From assembly GCF_039614845.1 (NCBI RefSeq), contig NZ_JBDIML010000001.1, positions 682,001 to 746,000 on the forward strand: DNA of 64,000 bases, read 5' to 3'. The stretch comes from Ornithinibacillus xuwenensis (lineage in GTDB: Bacteria > Bacillota > Bacilli > Bacillales > Amphibacillaceae). Positions 62,001 through 64,000 of this stretch are shown in pieces (the first letter of the stretch is position 1; the number at the start of each line of letters is the position of its first letter). The notes beneath the pieces are model-generated. The model saw nothing but the letters and a program-made list of their open reading frames with translations, did not search any database and was not told the DNA's origin. The translations under genes and the position numbers were made by a program.

Positions 62001-63363
62001 GATTTGCAAACGACTCAAATCGATCGATAATTTCTCCTTGATGAATCTTCACCGCAGCAAGCTCAATAATCGTATCATAAACAGCTGAAAGTCCAGTTGT
62101 TTCAACGTCAAATACGACATAGGTTCCGTTTTCCAGATGAACATCGTGCTCATTATAAGCGATAGGGACGCCATCATCCACTAAGTTGGCTTCTACACCA
62201 TATAGTATTTTGACTCCGTGTTTTTTACCTGCACTATGCGCTTCAGGGAATCCTTGAACACCAGCATGATCGGTTATGGCGATTGCCTTATGACCCCATT
62301 TTGCAGCTTGCTCAACAAGTCTACCTGCCGAAATTACAGCATCAAGTTGACTCATAGTAGTATGGGCATGGAACTCAACTCGTTTTTCATCTTCTGGTGC
62401 AGTATCCTGTCTGGTGTCAACTTTAACTTCATGCATATCATTAGCCATCATAGCTAATTCATTGGAATACATGTCGGTTTGAATACTTCCTCTTGCTTTT
62501 ATCCACATACCCTTCTTTAATTGCTCAAACTTCGCAGCATCCTCATCACCTTTTGAGAACATTTTTATCTGAAGAGAATCTGTATAATCAGTTACCTTTG
62601 CAATCAGTAGACTTCTACCAGAACGTAATTTGCGAATGTCCACATCAAACACATAACCTTGTATAGCAATTCGCTTTTCTTCCTCTTGGATTTCTCTCAT
62701 TTCAGTAATGTCATCTTGGATTTTGTAACCAATTCCAAATGGTGCTGAATCATCTTGCGAACGGTCCTTATCTCGTTTTTCTTTTTCTTGAATTGTTTTC
62801 AATATTAATTTCTGGTCTTCGATGGCTTTTTGTTCCCGAAACTTTTGAATAGCATCTTCTTCAGCCTTCACATCAACTGATAATGGATGATAAGCAAGCC
62901 CGACTTTTTTACAAAAATTTTTAAAGCTTTCATCTAAACGTTTTTTTAAGGCACTTGCTTCTGCTTCGTTTCTAGCAATTAACATAATCTTATTACCGTT
63001 AACAGTAGGAGTTTGATTGTATACTAAATCACGATACGCAGGTGATAAATCTGGTGTGTAGGATAAAAATAGCTTCCAATATGCACATACTGTATCTGCA
63101 TGGCATTGAATATCTTCGCTATATATTGTTAATTCAACTGTTGCTACTTGTTGAAATGATTCTTTTAACCTAGTAATAAACTCTTGATATACGTCTACAG
63201 GTAATACCTTTGAAACGTTGACATGAAAATGCCATACCTTTTGCATTTTATAGATTTCTAGTTTTGATAGAACACTATTTTGAAAGTGCTCTACCACTTG
63301 CTGCTCAGGCATACTTATTTGTTGTAAAAGCAGCTCCATCTTTTCTTTATTAGATATATCCAT
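59074..63363 (-). CDS. polC: DNA polymerase III PolC-type alpha subunit
   Basis: PolC is the Gram-positive replicase with its own proofreading exonuclease. The 1429-residue protein has an N-terminal domain, an OB fold (~234-310), a split PHP domain (FHAHTTMSQLDAV near 331), a DEDD exonuclease (VVFDVETTGLS near 417), the polymerase active site including PDIDLNF and GSRGSVGSS, and the clamp-binding C-terminus QLSLF. The start at 63363 follows AGGAGG; the longer frame reads through a hairpin. proS, which precedes polC in B. subtilis, is absent. Confidence 0.98.
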   Translation of the reverse strand: MDISNKEKMELLLQQISMPEQQVVEHFQNSVLSKLEIYKMQKVWHFHVNVSKVLPVDVYQEFITRLKESFQQVATVELTIYSEDIQCHADTVCAYWKLFLSYTPDLSPAYRDLVYNQTPTVNGNKIMLIARNEAEASALKKRLDESFKNFCKKVGLAYHPLSVDVKAEEDAIQKFREQKAIEDQKLILKTIQEKEKRDKDRSQDDSAPFGIGYKIQDDITEMREIQEEEKRIAIQGYVFDVDIRKLRSGRSLLIAKVTDYTDSLQIKMFSKGDEDAAKFEQLKKGMWIKARGSIQTDMYSNELAMMANDMHEVKVDTRQDTAPEDEKRVEFHAHTTMSQLDAVISAGRLVEQAAKWGHKAIAITDHAGVQGFPEAHSAGKKHGVKILYGVEANLVDDGVPIAYNEHDVHLENGTYVVFDVETTGLSAVYDTIIELAAVKIHQGEIIDRFESFANPHHALSQTTIDLTGITDDMVKDAPEIDDVLRDFHVWSGDAIFVAHNASFDIGFLNQGYQKIGYDKVENPVIDTLELARFLFPELKNHRLNTLCKHLDIELTQHHRAIYDAEATGYLLWKLVQALLKKEITNHLHLNNHMGEGNAYQRSRPFHCTLIAQTQEGLKNLYKLVSLAHIDYFYRVPRIPRSLLQKLRSGVLVGTACDSGEVFETMMQKSAEEAEKVAEFYDYIEVQPPGNYTHLLDKDLVQNEAQILDIIKKIVDLGQRMNKKVIASGNVHYIDNHEKMYRQILIASQAGNPLNRVTLPDTPFRTTNEMLDCFSFLGTEKAKEIVVTNTQALADEIDELSPVKDDLYTPTIEGADQEIRDLCYTRAKLIYGEPVPKIVTDRLEKELDSIISNGFAVIYLISHKLVKKSLDDGYLVGSRGSVGSSFVATMTEITEVNPLPPHYVCPSCHYNEFITDGSVASGFDLADKDCPTCGTSLSKDGQDIPFETFLGFKGDKVPDIDLNFSGEYQPNAHNYTKVLFGEDNVFRAGTIGTIAEKTAYGYVKGFASDKQLVFKNAEVDRLVQGCTGVKRTTGQHPGGIIVVPDDMEIFDFTPIQYPADDRKSEWRTTHFDFHSIHDNLLKLDILGHDDPTVIRMLQDLSGIDPKTIPTDDKEVMKIFSGTESLGVTPEQINCKTGTLGVPEFGTKFVRQMLEDTKPSTFAELVIISGLSHGTDVWLGNAQELINEGICELPDVIGCRDDIMVYLMHKGLEASLAFKIMESVRKGKGLQDEWIVEMKKHDVPDWYVESCKKIKYMFPKAHAAAYVLMAVRIAYFKVHHPIYFYAAYFTVRAGDFDLDTMIKGPEAIRKRVEEISVKGNDASPKEKNLLTVLEIALEMCERGISLQKVDLYKSKASEFVVEGNTLIPPFNAVEGLGTNAAINIVKAREEGEFLSKEDLRERSKISKTVLEYLDNHGCLEGMEEKNQLSLF

Positions 63364-63423
63364 TCGTATTCCTCCTGTTAAATAGTACCGCACCGTATAA
63401 CGGTAGTTCAGGAATTTTAAAAC

Positions 63424-63459
63424 ATGTAAACCCTTGTCAGGTAATGGCAAGACAAGGGT
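63424..63459 (-). terminator. Terminator of rasP
   Basis: A 9-bp stem (ACCCTTGTC with GACAAGGGT) lies between rasP and polC; the T run is weak. Confidence 0.7.
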
Positions 63460-63542
63460 CTACTTTGGTTAACATTATTCTATTTCTATAGTACCCACTT
63501 TAACAAGAGGATACAACCTTTTTCATTTGGTAAATTAAAGTA

Positions 63543-64000
63543 TTATAAGAATAATCGTTGGATGTCATTCCAAGTTACAATTATCATCAACAACATTAAT
63601 AATGCAAACCCGACAAAGTGAAAAATACCTTCTTTTTCCGGCTCCATTGGTTTTCCACGAAGTAATTCAATACCCACAAATAATAACCTTCCACCATCAA
63701 GTGCTGGTAATGGAACTAAGTTTACTACTCCTAAGTTAATACTTAGAATTGCTGTCCACATTAAAAAGTTCATAAATCCTGTTTGGACAACCTGATCAGT
63801 AGCATCGTATATTCCAACTGGTCCTGAAAGCATATCAATGCCCAATTGACCTGTAATTAACATGGTTAGATTTGTTAGAATCATGGAAGTTGTTTCGTAC
63901 GTCTGTTCAGCACCATATTTAAATGATCCCCAAAAAGACTTTTCAAAAGCTTGATAAACTCCTATTTGTCCAACTGATCCTTCTTGCCCTTCTGGTGCAG
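63543..64000 (-). CDS. rasP: Site-2 zinc protease RasP (RseP), C-terminal part
   Basis: RasP cuts membrane-embedded substrates such as anti-sigma factor RsiW and cell-division protein FtsL. The frame stays open to the window edge (readable from APEGQEGSVGQIG), so the N-terminal zinc motif and PDZ domain lie outside. The visible part has the third-ligand motif NLVPLPALDGGRL and a final membrane segment (FHFVGFALLMLLMII). The gene order rasP-polC matches B. subtilis except for the missing proS. Confidence 0.94.
   Translation of the reverse strand, partial: APEGQEGSVGQIGVYQAFEKSFWGSFKYGAEQTYETTSMILTNLTMLITGQLGIDMLSGPVGIYDATDQVVQTGFMNFLMWTAILSINLGVVNLVPLPALDGGRLLFVGIELLRGKPMEPEKEGIFHFVGFALLMLLMIIVTWNDIQRLFL

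Noticed and set aside
39344..63459. Repeated CCCTTGCC or CCCTTGTC motifs at 39344, 57779 and 63424 as a dispersed repeat family
   Set aside because: Each forms the stem of a separate terminator after a gene; shared sequence is short and can arise by chance.

Overview
The window is a chromosomal segment of a low-G+C, spore-forming member of the Bacillaceae. Spore genes (spoVK, cotE, spoVS, spoVFA/spoVFB, spoIIIE, ymxH), the Firmicutes-only replicase polC, RNase Y and GlnR/glnA fix the group. Gene order follows the Bacillus subtilis rasP-to-lexA region. Acidic, Asp/Glu-rich linkers in several proteins hint at a halotolerant relative such as Oceanobacillus or Virgibacillus, but that is inference. 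No rRNA, tRNA, CRISPR array, insertion sequence or prophage was seen.

Layout. Positions 1-336 hold the 3' end of lexA (+). Positions 590-4230 are a small accessory island: one anchored hypothetical protein, three tandem small membrane proteins of the CBO0543 type (+), a DUF4279 gene, and a decayed copy of the last ~50 bp of glnA. From 4232 to the right end every gene is on the minus strand. Reading down that strand (right to left) the blocks are: rasP (cut by the window edge); polC; an RsbR-like STAS gene; rimP-nusA-ylxR-ylxQ-infB-ylxP-rbfA-truB-ribF-rpsO-pnp (translation and RNA metabolism); ylxY-mlpA-ymxH; spoVFA-spoVFB-asd-dapG-dapA (dipicolinate plus lysine/diaminopimelate synthesis); tepA-ylzJ-spoIIIE; a GntR regulator with the nupNOPQ nucleoside ABC importer; ymfF-ymfH-ymfI-ymfJ-ymfK-ymfM-pgsA-cinA-recA; rny-ymdB-spoVS; miaB-ricA-cotE-mutS-mutL-dps-miaA-hfq; spoVK-hflX-ynbB-glnR-glnA.

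Control signals visible by eye include two GlnR operators and a consensus sigma-A promoter before glnR-glnA, a LexA-type box and promoter before recA, a sigma-K-type promoter before spoVFA, weaker sigma-E/sigma-H-like sites before spoVK, cotE and spoVS, an rpsO leader, and about 28 hairpins that look like intrinsic terminators. Many starts were moved inward from the longest reading frame because a Shine-Dalgarno sequence and family alignment favour a later codon.

Compared with B. subtilis, three conserved slots differ: no proS between rasP and polC, no rnjB between dapA and tepA, and an RsbR-like gene inserted between polC and rimP. Most of the window is ordinary housekeeping sequence. I found no convincing undescribed multi-gene system. 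The best candidates for a second look are the island next to glnA with its duplicated glnA tail, the RsbR-like protein with both usual phospho-Thr positions changed to Ser, and a possible operator before nupN.
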